Source: Chthonomonas sp. UBA2387
Lineage (GTDB): Bacteria; Armatimonadota; Fimbriimonadia; Fimbriimonadales; Fimbriimonadaceae
Reading direction: 5' to 3'
Assembly: GCA_002343445.1 (NCBI GenBank)
Contig: DDSP01000083.1
Coordinates: 1-6,378 of the forward strand
DNA: 6,378 nt
Shown: positions 1 to 5,547 of the stretch, piece after piece
Layout: each line of letters begins with the position of its first letter
How positions within the stretch are numbered: position 1 is the first letter of the stretch
The notes under the pieces: model-generated
Databases searched by the model: none
What the model was told of the DNA's origin: nothing
Seen by the model: only the letters and a program-made list of their open reading frames with translations
Made by a program: the position numbers and the translations under genes

Positions 1-309
1 ATTATTGAGACACATCACTAGCATGAGCGCGGCCGTGAGGGCCGATCGTCCCTTGTAGGCTGCTTCGTTCCGCGTCGCCATCAGGGAGGTTGCGGCGTCT
101 CGGTTGGTTGCCTCCAGGCGATCCAGTTGGTCCTCAATCAGCTGGCTGTTGAGCGCTTCACCAGCACGTTGAATGCCATCAGCCAACTTGCGGACAGGTT
201 CGGTAACAACTCTGTTCGATCCGCGCAAGAGGGCGACCGCTGTCCAAAGGGCCTTGGTCCGGCTCGACCGCCAGTCGTCCAGCGCCTCGCGTGTGACTCT
301 CGAGAGCAT
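1..309 (-). CDS. Hypothetical protein, 3' part beyond the window edge
   Basis: An open frame of 103 codons starts at ATG 307-309 on the minus strand and is still open at the left edge, so the C-terminal part is missing. It begins MLSRVTREALDDWRSSRTKA, is rich in Ala, Arg, Leu, Glu and Asn, and most codons end in G or C, as in the neighbouring genes. Residues 40-85 look like a long charged helix, possibly a coiled coil. Residues about 88-101 (SALTAALMLVMCL) are hydrophobic and could open a membrane segment. It starts 11 bases after the sdpI stop in the same direction, so it is probably the third gene of the sdpR-sdpI operon. No convincing Shine-Dalgarno site is visible. I do not recognise the family. 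The reading frame and codon use are seen directly; that it is a real gene is an inference. Confidence 0.5.
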   Translation of the reverse strand, partial: MLSRVTREALDDWRSSRTKALWTAVALLRGSNRVVTEPVRKLADGIQRAGEALNSQLIEDQLDRLEATNRDAATSLMATRNEAAYKGRSALTAALMLVMCLNN

Positions 310-320
310 AGAAAAGGACT

Positions 321-962
321 CTACCCGCGCTCGTATCGCTGGTAGAGCACGAACGAATACGCCGCCGGGCCGAGCGTCGAAGCGAAGATCAACACCAGGG
401 CGATCCACATCGGCGCGTTGCACAAGATCAACACCGTGCCCACAACGCCCGCACCGACCATCCATCGCGCCGCGATTCGGTGCGTCTCGTTCCACACCCG
501 CACACTCTGCAGGGTCCACGGCGTCCGGATGCCCGCCCAGTAGTTCTGGCGCGTCTGGCCCATCACGTTGCCGATCAGCGCGATCAGCATCAGCACGGCC
601 ACCACGATGAGCCGCCCCGCTTCGAAATCAGGATTCAGTGCCGCCACCACCGTCAGGACCCCGATGGCCGCGCAGAACGCCGTCACCGTGACCATGATGA
701 AGTTCCACACGCTCAGGAACCGGGCCGGCTCGTAGCCCTTCGGCGAGAGCCACTGGCCCGCAGCGGTGAGCGCCGCCATCAGAGCCGTCAGCACCAGGTT
801 GAACGTGATGGCCGCCACAGGCGACATCCAGCCGTCCACCTTGCCGTTGATGTCCCAATGCGTCGGCACGCGATCGGGCAACCGACCGAAGACGACGGCA
901 AAGAACACGGCCTCGGCGAGCCAGAGGACCAGACAGATCAGGAGCGCACGGCGGGTGGTCAT
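321..962 (-). CDS. sdpI: SdpI/DUF1648 family integral membrane protein
   Basis: A 213-residue membrane protein of the SdpI family, whose founder in Bacillus subtilis gives immunity to the SdpC killing peptide and works with the SdpR repressor. The N-terminal DUF1648 signature is complete: a first hydrophobic helix (about 5-26), then LPDRVPTHWDINGKVDGW (28-45). Further membrane segments lie at about 50-70, 88-108, 118-135, 167-182 and 185-205. Between them is the SdpI-family loop with NYWAGIRTPWTL (140-151) and VWNETHR (156-162), seen as GxRTPWTL and THR in relatives. Its ATG overlaps the TGA of sdpR (ATGA), indicating translational coupling. The family assignment is strong. In this genome no SdpC-like peptide gene is visible, so the function may be a general cell-envelope or peptide-stress role rather than immunity to a self-made toxin. 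Confidence 0.92.
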   Translation of the reverse strand: MTTRRALLICLVLWLAEAVFFAVVFGRLPDRVPTHWDINGKVDGWMSPVAAITFNLVLTALMAALTAAGQWLSPKGYEPARFLSVWNFIMVTVTAFCAAIGVLTVVAALNPDFEAGRLIVVAVLMLIALIGNVMGQTRQNYWAGIRTPWTLQSVRVWNETHRIAARWMVGAGVVGTVLILCNAPMWIALVLIFASTLGPAAYSFVLYQRYERG

Positions 963-1240
963 CGCGTTTCCTCTTTCGATTCCAACGAGATCAGGTCCAT
1001 CAGGCTGCGGATCACGTCCTGGTACACGGTCGTGTTGAGCGTGTACACGATCTGCTGCCCCTCGCGTCTGCCGTCGATGAGCCCGGCGTCCTTCAACACG
1101 TTGAAGTGGTGGGACATCGAAGGCGCGGTGATCTGGAACCGGTCCGCCAACTCTCCCGCCGTCGCTTCGCCCTTGGCGAGCAACCGGAGAATCTCGCGGC
1201 GGGTGGGATCCGCCAGTGCCTTGAAGACGCGATCTCGCAT
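959..1240 (-). CDS. sdpR: ArsR-family winged-helix repressor, SdpR type
   Basis: A 93-residue DNA-binding repressor. The ArsR core is clear: FKALADPTRREILRLL (6-21), then a helix-turn-helix with ATAGELADRFQITAPSMSHH (26-45) and the wing around GRREGQQIVYTLN (57-69). It lacks the ELCVCDL cysteine motif of metal-sensing ArsR/SmtB proteins. The C-terminal stretch LNTTVYQDVIRSLMDLI (68-84) resembles the same part of Bacillus subtilis SdpR, as I remember that sequence. In that system SdpR represses the sdpRI operon and is sequestered at the membrane by ligand-bound SdpI. The start ATG (1238-1240) is followed directly by the conserved N-terminus, and an earlier start would enter the operator region. 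It is first in an operon with sdpI, overlapping it by four bases. Autorepression through the inverted repeats just upstream is inferred. Confidence 0.94.
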   Translation of the reverse strand: MRDRVFKALADPTRREILRLLAKGEATAGELADRFQITAPSMSHHFNVLKDAGLIDGRREGQQIVYTLNTTVYQDVIRSLMDLISLESKEETR

Positions 1241-1247
1241 AAGTTGT

Positions 1248-1276
1248 CGGACGGCTATTTAGCCATCCGTCTAAAT
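1248..1276. promoter_or_regulatory. Candidate SdpR operator: two nested inverted repeats
   Basis: Two overlapping dyads lie just upstream of sdpR. The first is CGGACGGCTA (1248-1257), two bases, then TAGCCATCCG (1260-1269): 10-base arms with one mismatch. The second is ATTTAG (1257-1262), eight bases, then CTAAAT (1271-1276): perfect 6-base arms. ArsR-family dimers bind imperfect inverted repeats of this size at their own promoters, and AT-ended arms such as ATTTAG are the more operator-like. The 10-base dyad could instead form a hairpin at the mRNA 5' end. The site lies between sdpR and the divergent DinB-like gene, but is 136 bases from the latter, so control of sdpRI is the likelier role. 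Confidence 0.5.
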
Positions 1277-1284
1277 GATGCCAG
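1256..1284 (-). promoter_or_regulatory. Candidate promoter of the sdpR-sdpI operon
   Basis: On the minus strand CTGGCA (1279-1284) and TAAATA (1256-1261) are separated by 17 bases, matching the sigma-70 type consensus TTGACA-17-TATAAT at four of six and four of six positions. Transcription would begin near 1249, leaving only about nine bases before the sdpR ATG, with no Shine-Dalgarno site. The box overlaps both inverted repeats described for the operator, which is the usual arrangement for repression by blocking polymerase. The sequence matches are seen; use as a promoter is inferred. Confidence 0.45.
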
Positions 1285-1411
1285 GTTTGTCTTGGTGCCG
1301 GAGGTCTGTGGACCCAGAGAACGGGGTGTCTCCGGTGTGGATCCGCAGTCCATGACGCGGTCGCGCCAAGTGAACCTCCATACGGATAAGGATTGGTGGA
1401 TACTGCCGACC

Positions 1412-1924
1412 ATGGACAACGAGGTTCGCAGCCTGATTGAGACGTGGCACTGGATGTACTTCGAGACCGACCTGGTCCTCGGGGGGATCGCGGCGGAGCA
1501 CCTGCATCGGCGGCCGGGACCGAATCTCTTGGCGATCAGCGAACACCTCGCCCACGTCGCCCGATCGGAAGGGTCCATCATCTGCCGCTACCTTCTTGGG
1601 CAACCAGATGAGGCGTGGCAGACCTCGGTCTTGACCCGCGATGTCTTCGGTTGGCCGCCCACGATGCTCGAAAAGCCTCTTGAACCTGATCTCGCCGCGC
1701 TGACCCTGCCCGAGATCGCCGCCGAGTACCTGAACCTGCACCAACGCTGCTATCAGGCGGCCCTTACCCTCGATCTACCTGCCGACCGGGTGTTCGACGA
1801 TGCGTGGGACCGGGTCACCACCGTCCGCGACCGCTTGCGAATCGCCGCCTACCATGTTGCGTACCACTCCGGACAGATCTATTCCGTTCGGCACATACTC
1901 GGAGAAGACACCCCAGAGAACTAG
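1412..1924 (+). CDS. DinB-like (YfiT/DUF664-type) four-helix-bundle protein
   Basis: A 170-residue protein with the pattern of the DinB-like superfamily, small metal-binding four-helix bundles that include DNA-damage-induced proteins and thiol-dependent transferases. The first helix holds LIETWHWMYFETD (8-20). The second holds ISEHLAHVARSE (42-53), which supplies the usual first histidine ligand. The C-terminal helix carries the paired histidines HVAYH (148-152) followed by SGQIYSVRHILG. These three histidines are the expected metal triad. The frame stays open upstream to 1106, but that part is antisense to sdpR, so I chose ATG 1412; ATG 1352 is an alternative that would add 20 unconserved residues. 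A GATACT box (1399-1404) ends seven bases before the ATG, hinting at a leaderless transcript; GGTGGA (1395-1400) is a weak, distant ribosome site. It is divergent from sdpR. The substrate cannot be told from sequence. Confidence 0.82.
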   Translation: MDNEVRSLIETWHWMYFETDLVLGGIAAEHLHRRPGPNLLAISEHLAHVARSEGSIICRYLLGQPDEAWQTSVLTRDVFGWPPTMLEKPLEPDLAALTLPEIAAEYLNLHQRCYQAALTLDLPADRVFDDAWDRVTTVRDRLRIAAYHVAYHSGQIYSVRHILGEDTPEN

Positions 1925-2439
1925 AGTCGCTCCGACCTCTGAATCGGCCGGACGATGCCCACCTTCTTCCGCAGATGCTTCTCGAACGCCGCGCGGGCCT
2001 TCTGGTCGGCGAACGCCTCGGCGGGAAGCACCATATACGTGTACCGTCCCAAGTGCAGCAGGTACGCCTCTCGTGTGCAATCCACGTCCCGCACGGCCGC
2101 AAAGGGCAGCTTGAACCCCTTCGACTGGCCGCCCTCGGTCTCCATCGCGAGGAAGTCCTCGTAGACGAAGGGCGTGTGCCGCTCGCCGAACCGTCGCCGC
2201 ATCGCCGCCGATCGCATCAGCGAACGGAGAGGCACCGACAGCGGCCACAGCAACGCGACAATCGCGACGCCCCGAACATAGGGGTCCTGCGAGAAGGACA
2301 GCCCCAACACGCCGAACACCGGATATGCGACCATCACGAACCACCAGCGCCGCCAATACTGCAGCGACGCCAGCCAAGCGGCCCGCCAACGCGTCAGCAC
2401 GAACGGCCGCATTTCGATCGGAAGGGGAGTCGGACTCAC
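1921..2439 (-). CDS. YcxB-like membrane protein
   Basis: A 172-residue protein with two hydrophobic segments near the N-terminus (about 33-50, WWFVMVAYPVFGVLGLSF, and 57-75) and a soluble C-terminal part. This is the layout of YcxB-like proteins, a family of unknown function. The C-terminal motif GRYTYMVLPAEAFADQKARA (131-150), ending in FEKHLRKK, matches the family pattern of an aromatic strand, then 'lP..aF', then an acidic or basic helix. The start is GTG 2437-2439; ATG at residue 10 is an alternative. On the minus strand TACACT (2448-2453) ends eight bases before the GTG. It is divergent from prfB across 32 bases, and its stop overlaps the DinB-like gene's stop in the sequence CTAG. The family call rests on pattern, not a search, so it is moderate. 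Confidence 0.72.
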   Translation of the reverse strand: MSPTPLPIEMRPFVLTRWRAAWLASLQYWRRWWFVMVAYPVFGVLGLSFSQDPYVRGVAIVALLWPLSVPLRSLMRSAAMRRRFGERHTPFVYEDFLAMETEGGQSKGFKLPFAAVRDVDCTREAYLLHLGRYTYMVLPAEAFADQKARAAFEKHLRKKVGIVRPIQRSERL

Positions 2440-2447
2440 GGTCCCTC

Positions 2448-2464
2448 AGTGTAACGGGTATCCT
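2448..2464. promoter_or_regulatory. Back-to-back -10-like boxes of the YcxB-like gene and prfB
   Basis: The 32-base gap between the divergent starts holds TATCCT on the plus strand (2459-2464, seven bases before the prfB ATG) and TACACT on the minus strand (2448-2453, eight bases before the GTG). Neither has a convincing -35 box at 16-18 bases. Neither gene has a good Shine-Dalgarno site, so both messages may start at or very near the first codon. The boxes are seen; promoter use is inferred from spacing. Confidence 0.4.
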
Positions 2465-2471
2465 CCGCCCT

Positions 2472-3588
2472 ATGCTGAACCTTGAACAGCATGAAGCGCT
2501 GTCTAAGTCGCGTGGGCGGCTGGACGCTATTGGAGGTCATCTTTGACCTGCCTAAACTACGCTCCCAAATCGCCGACCTCGAACGGCTAGCGGAATCGCC
2601 CGACCTTTGGTCGAACCCGTCCGAGGCGCAAACCAAGCTCAAACAGCTCAGCCGCCTGAAGGCGCGCGTGGCCCCGTTGCACCAACTCCAAAAGACCTGC
2701 GACGACGTCCACGAGTTCTACGAACTGCTGGCGCTCGAACCCAACGAAGAGCTCGAAGCCGAGACCGACCGCATGGCCATCGAGTTCCTGAAGGCGCTCG
2801 ACGCCTACGAAATCGAGACCCTGCTGAGCGGCGAACACGATGGGCGCAACGCCCTCGTCGAGATCAACGCCGGCGCGGGCGGCTCAGAAGCCTGCGACTG
2901 GGCCTCGATGCTCTTCCGGCTGTACACGCGCTGGGCCGAGCGGCACGGCTTCAAAGTGGACCTGCTCAGCGAGAACCCCGGCGACGTGGCCGGCTACCGC
3001 TCGGTGAACATGCAAGTCACTGGCGACAATGCGTACGGCTATCTCAAGGCCGAGCACGGCGTCCACCGGTTGGTCCGCATCTCGCCCTTCGACGCCAGTG
3101 CGCGACGCCACACGTCGTTCGCCAAGGTCGAAGTGTTGCCCGAAATCGAGGAGACCGAGGTCACGATCGACCCCAGCGAACTCAAGGTCGAGACGCTTCG
3201 CGCGGGCGGAGCCGGTGGCCAGCACGTGAACAAGACCGAAAGCGCCGTGCGCATCACGCATCTGCCGACGGGCATCGTGGTCCAGTGCCAGAACGAGCGC
3301 AGTCAGCACAAGAACCGCGCGGCCGCGATGAGCGTGCTGCTGGCGCGGCTCGCCAATCTGGAGCGAGAGCAAGCCGAAGGCAAAGCCAACGCCATGCGCG
3401 GCGAAGGCGGCCCGGCCGAATGGGGACGCCAGATCCGAAGCTACGTGATGCAGCCCTACACGATGGTGAAGGACCACCGAACCGGCTACGAAACGGGCAA
3501 CGTCATCGGTGTGATGGATGGCGAGATCGACGGCTTCATCGAGGCCTACCTCAAGCGTCCTCCCGCCGAAGACGACTTCATCGAGTAG
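2472..3588 (+). CDS. prfB: Peptide chain release factor 2, made by programmed +1 frameshift
   Basis: Release factor 2 reads UGA and UAA stop codons on the ribosome and triggers hydrolysis of the peptidyl-tRNA ester. The gene lies in two frames. Codons 1-24 run from ATG 2472 to CTT 2541-2543 (MLNLEQHEALSKSRGRLDAI, then GGHL) and meet TGA at 2544-2546. A +1 shift then continues with GAC at 2545 (DLPKLRSQIADLERL) to TAG 3586-3588, giving 371 residues against 365 in Escherichia coli. The N-terminal helical domain is followed by the RF2-specific tripeptide SPF (204-206, codons 3082-3090), which selects UGA over UAG, and by the catalytic GGQ (248-250, codons 3214-3222) in RAGGAGGQHVNKTESAVRI. Both sit within two residues of their E. 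coli positions. The typical C-terminal WGxQIRSYV block is present. A single-frame annotation beginning at ATG 2482 would give a false N-terminus. Production should be autoregulated: scarce RF2 lengthens the pause at TGA and favours the shift. Confidence 0.97.
2532..2547 (+). promoter_or_regulatory. Programmed +1 ribosomal frameshift site of prfB
   Basis: The site reads GGAGGT (2532-2537), CAT, CTT, TGA, C. It has the same elements and spacing as E. coli prfB: a Shine-Dalgarno-like stimulator ending three bases before the CUU slip codon, then the poorly terminating UGAC context. Peptidyl-tRNA-Leu slips from CUU to UUU, and translation resumes at GAC. The flanking peptide (GGHL then DLP) aligns with the RGYL-DYD junction of E. 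coli RF2, confirming where the frames join. Confidence 0.95.
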
Positions 3589-3714
3589 GGCGCATCAACC
3601 CCTGGTCTGCAATCCGCCTCCGATGGCGCTGGGTCCGCGAGGTGCGAAGGGAAGTTCTGAATCACCGATCTGGAGAACGGAAACACGGACAACCGAACCC
3701 TGGAATCTCCCCAT

Positions 3715-3743
3715 TTGGGTTCTGAAGAATCGTGCGCTATACT
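3715..3743 (+). promoter_or_regulatory. Sigma-70-type promoter of the Rhs cassette
   Basis: TTGGGT (3715-3720) and TATACT (3738-3743) are exactly 17 bases apart; the -10 box matches consensus at five of six positions. The predicted transcription start falls at or next to ATG 3750, six bases after the -10 box, so the message would be leaderless. The remaining 126 bases between prfB and this promoter show no gene and no clear terminator. Confidence 0.55.
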
Positions 3744-3749
3744 GATTCC

Positions 3750-4913
3750 ATGATCGCGGCGCCAACCAGGAGAAGCCGACGGGCGAACGCCCGCGCCCGC
3801 CGCCGTGGTCAGTCTCCTTGGACTGGGGCGACGGCCCGCCATCTGCGGGTGGCGCAGGACGCGGCGGGGCTGACGACCAGCACCTACGACGGCGACAACC
3901 TGCGCCGCAAGGTCGTTTCCGGGTCGGTTGCCACCACGTTCGTCTGGGACGGGGCCGACTACCTTCAGATCAAGCCCTCGACCGGCGACGCTACGCTGCT
4001 GATCGCTCTGGAAGGCGAGGTGGTGGGGCATGTGAAGGGCTCCGAGAAGCGGGACTACATCGTGGACCCCTTGGGCTCGGTGGTGGCCTACCTGAACTCT
4101 TCCCAGGCGCTCACGGACCAGTTCGAGTACTGGCCCTACGGGGAACTCATTACGGAAGTCGAAACCGAAGTCCAGCCCTTCCTGTGGGTGGGGAGCCTCG
4201 GCTACTTCCGCGACTCCGACCTGCGGACCTACATCCGGGCAAGAGAGTACCGGCAGGACCTGGGAAGCTGGATGCAGCTCGATCCGCTGTGGCCGAATGA
4301 GTCCTCATATCAGTATGGCCCACCTGTAGACACCGTCGACTATCTTGGTTTGCAAAGAACCCAGACCAATGTCCAGACTCGTCCCCCTCGCAGTGTTCGG
4401 CTGGATGATCTGCCTTTACCCCATGATCGCGGTGTCGACGGGAGAGGGAGCGAATCGGCAGGCGGTATTGGCGCAGGAGCCTTGGGGATCATCATTGTCG
4501 GCGGCGTCGCACTGATTGATTTAGGCAGGTATATCTGTACGGGCAAGACAGGTCCGATTACCGGAATTGGCGATAAGTGGGGTCGAGATCTCTTCCCAGA
4601 TCCTCCCGAGGAACCGCCAAAGTGCCCTCCGCTGCCGAGTCTACCAACATGTCCCGGCGACAGAGAGCGGCATATAATAAACGATAAACGAGGCCATCAG
4701 TGGGTGGAGAACGGTCTTCCGGGCGATCTTGAAACCCTCAAGAGGACTTGCCTTGCTCCAATCGCCGCCGAAAAGGCCGGATACCCAAAGTTTTCGAATG
4801 GAGTCTTTGTCGGTTGCAAGTACATCGGCAACTGTAATGGCAAGAGCGTTCGGGTCGATACATTTGTTGGTCCTCCTCCGTGCCTCGTAGATGCATATAT
4901 GATTTACAGGTGA
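3750..4913 (+). CDS. Short Rhs-core protein with unrecognised C-terminal toxin-like tip
   Basis: A 387-residue protein. Residues 1-35 are an arginine-rich leader (RRSRRANARARRRG) unlike Rhs. Rhs/YD-type sequence begins near residue 39 (AAGLTTSTYDGDNLRRKV) and includes VWDGADYLQ, YIVDPLGSV (103-111), FEYWPYGE and the core end YIRAREYRQDLGSWMQLDP. The usual PxxxxDPxGL junction, where Rhs proteins cut off their tip, reads PVDTVDYLGL here, with Tyr198 in place of Pro. The tip holds a glycine-rich hydrophobic stretch (237-262, GAGALGIIIVGGVALIDLG), a Pro/Cys linker (about 283-302) and an 85-residue end with several cysteines that matches no toxin family I know. The hundreds of residues of upstream Rhs shell and any secretion signal are absent. 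GTG 3732 in frame is an alternative start, but it overlaps the -10 box. Toxin activity is inferred from architecture; a non-functional displaced fragment is possible. Confidence 0.82.
   Translation: MIAAPTRRSRRANARARRRGQSPWTGATARHLRVAQDAAGLTTSTYDGDNLRRKVVSGSVATTFVWDGADYLQIKPSTGDATLLIALEGEVVGHVKGSEKRDYIVDPLGSVVAYLNSSQALTDQFEYWPYGELITEVETEVQPFLWVGSLGYFRDSDLRTYIRAREYRQDLGSWMQLDPLWPNESSYQYGPPVDTVDYLGLQRTQTNVQTRPPRSVRLDDLPLPHDRGVDGRGSESAGGIGAGALGIIIVGGVALIDLGRYICTGKTGPITGIGDKWGRDLFPDPPEEPPKCPPLPSLPTCPGDRERHIINDKRGHQWVENGLPGDLETLKRTCLAPIAAEKAGYPKFSNGVFVGCKYIGNCNGKSVRVDTFVGPPPCLVDAYMIYR
4908..4913 (+). promoter_or_regulatory. Ribosome binding site lying on the Rhs stop codon
   Basis: AGGTGA is six bases before GTG 4920 and is complementary to the 3' end of 16S rRNA. 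Its last three bases are the TGA stop of the Rhs gene. This fixes the GTG start and suggests translation of the second gene is coupled to that of the first. It is the clearest Shine-Dalgarno site in the window. Confidence 0.55.
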
Positions 4914-4919
4914 AAAGTC

Positions 4920-5543
4920 GTGTTTATTCCAGTCCAATTTCGCCCACCCGAGAACAATCAGTTTGCGTCCAAGTTTGAAAGTGTGATCGATGATGTCTCC
5001 AACGGAATTCTGTGGATCAATGCATTTGGAGGACGGGAACACGTATCGATCAGGAATCAGGAGATTGGGCTCATTGTTTGGGCGTACCTGAATCACGGGG
5101 GAGAGGACATGGCACTCCGTGTTGCTGATGCAGTATTAGCTTTCAGCAACAACATCCCGGCGTTCTTGATACTGGACGAATGGCTGACGAGCCTTGCTTT
5201 GACTGCACCGTCCACGCGCGAGCTATATGCCACTCGTGACCGCATTATGAGTCACTGTATTCGTATCGACTGCGGCTGGCCTCAAACGAAAATCGTAAGC
5301 TACCCTATGCAGCAAGGCAACATACTGCCATCACAAGCCTCGCATAGTATCTCTAGTCCGGATCGCAACGATGCAATAGATATGGTTGAAAATGCTGTTG
5401 GAGACCCCGTCAGATTTGACTCCGCCGGTAAGAGCATCGACATTGTGTATGCTGAGGGCCGCTTTCCAGATGTGGCCTCGATGCAGCTTCCTGATGGCAG
5501 AGTGGTTACATACCTCTACCGTAACAGGTGTGACGGCTCTTAG
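4920..5543 (+). CDS. Hypothetical protein, candidate immunity protein of the Rhs tip
   Basis: A 207-residue protein that I do not recognise. It starts at GTG 4920, six bases after the Rhs stop, with its ribosome site on that stop codon. It has no signal peptide or membrane segment and appears cytosolic and mixed alpha/beta. The first half holds GILWINAFGGREHVSIRNQE and an Ala/Leu-rich helical stretch (ALRVADAVLAFSNNIPAFLI). The C-terminal part holds SAGKSIDIVYAEGRFPDVAS and LPDGRVVTYLYRN, which look like strands. The position immediately downstream of an Rhs tip is where cognate immunity genes lie in Rhs and contact-dependent inhibition loci, and the lower GC content matches that of the tip rather than the core. 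Immunity function is inferred from context only; it could also be an unrelated accessory gene. Confidence 0.65.
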   Translation: MFIPVQFRPPENNQFASKFESVIDDVSNGILWINAFGGREHVSIRNQEIGLIVWAYLNHGGEDMALRVADAVLAFSNNIPAFLILDEWLTSLALTAPSTRELYATRDRIMSHCIRIDCGWPQTKIVSYPMQQGNILPSQASHSISSPDRNDAIDMVENAVGDPVRFDSAGKSIDIVYAEGRFPDVASMQLPDGRVVTYLYRNRCDGS

Positions 5544-5547
5544 CCGT
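5533..5547 (+). other. Small stem-loop spanning the stop codon
   Basis: ACGGCT (5533-5538), loop CTT, AGCCGT (5542-5547): a perfect 6-base stem enclosing the TAG of the candidate immunity gene. No T-run follows, so it is a weak terminator candidate at best; it might instead protect the 3' end of the message. Confidence 0.3.

Noticed and set aside
1106..1411. Upstream extension of the DinB-like frame by 102 residues
   Set aside because: It is antisense to the clearly coding sdpR gene and crosses its promoter; the DinB-like fold begins at ATG 1412.
2884..3477. A 197-codon minus-strand frame opposite prfB
   Set aside because: Composition (His, Val, Leu, Arg) and position are those of an antisense shadow; no recognisable motif.
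3589..3714. Rho-independent terminator after prfB
   Set aside because: No GC-rich stem followed by a T-run could be found.
2607..3725. A 372-codon plus-strand open frame over prfB
   Set aside because: It is an arginine-rich shadow of prfB in a GC-rich genome; the prfB frame has all the RF2 motifs.
3818..4300. A 160-codon alternative frame over the Rhs core
   Set aside because: Gly/Arg/Pro-rich shadow frame; the Rhs motifs are in the frame beginning at 3750.
4375..4515. Hydrophobic peptide (VPLAVFGWMICLYPMIAV) in the +1 frame of the Rhs tip
   Set aside because: It ends at TGA 4513-4515 and has no start site of its own. A frameshift in the tip was considered, but the main frame continues to a sensible end with coupled downstream translation.
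4641..5096. A 151-codon minus-strand frame opposite the tip and partner gene
   Set aside because: It crosses two plus-strand genes that have a good ribosome site and context. It has no promoter or ribosome site that I can see, although the lower GC here makes a frame of this length somewhat less expected.
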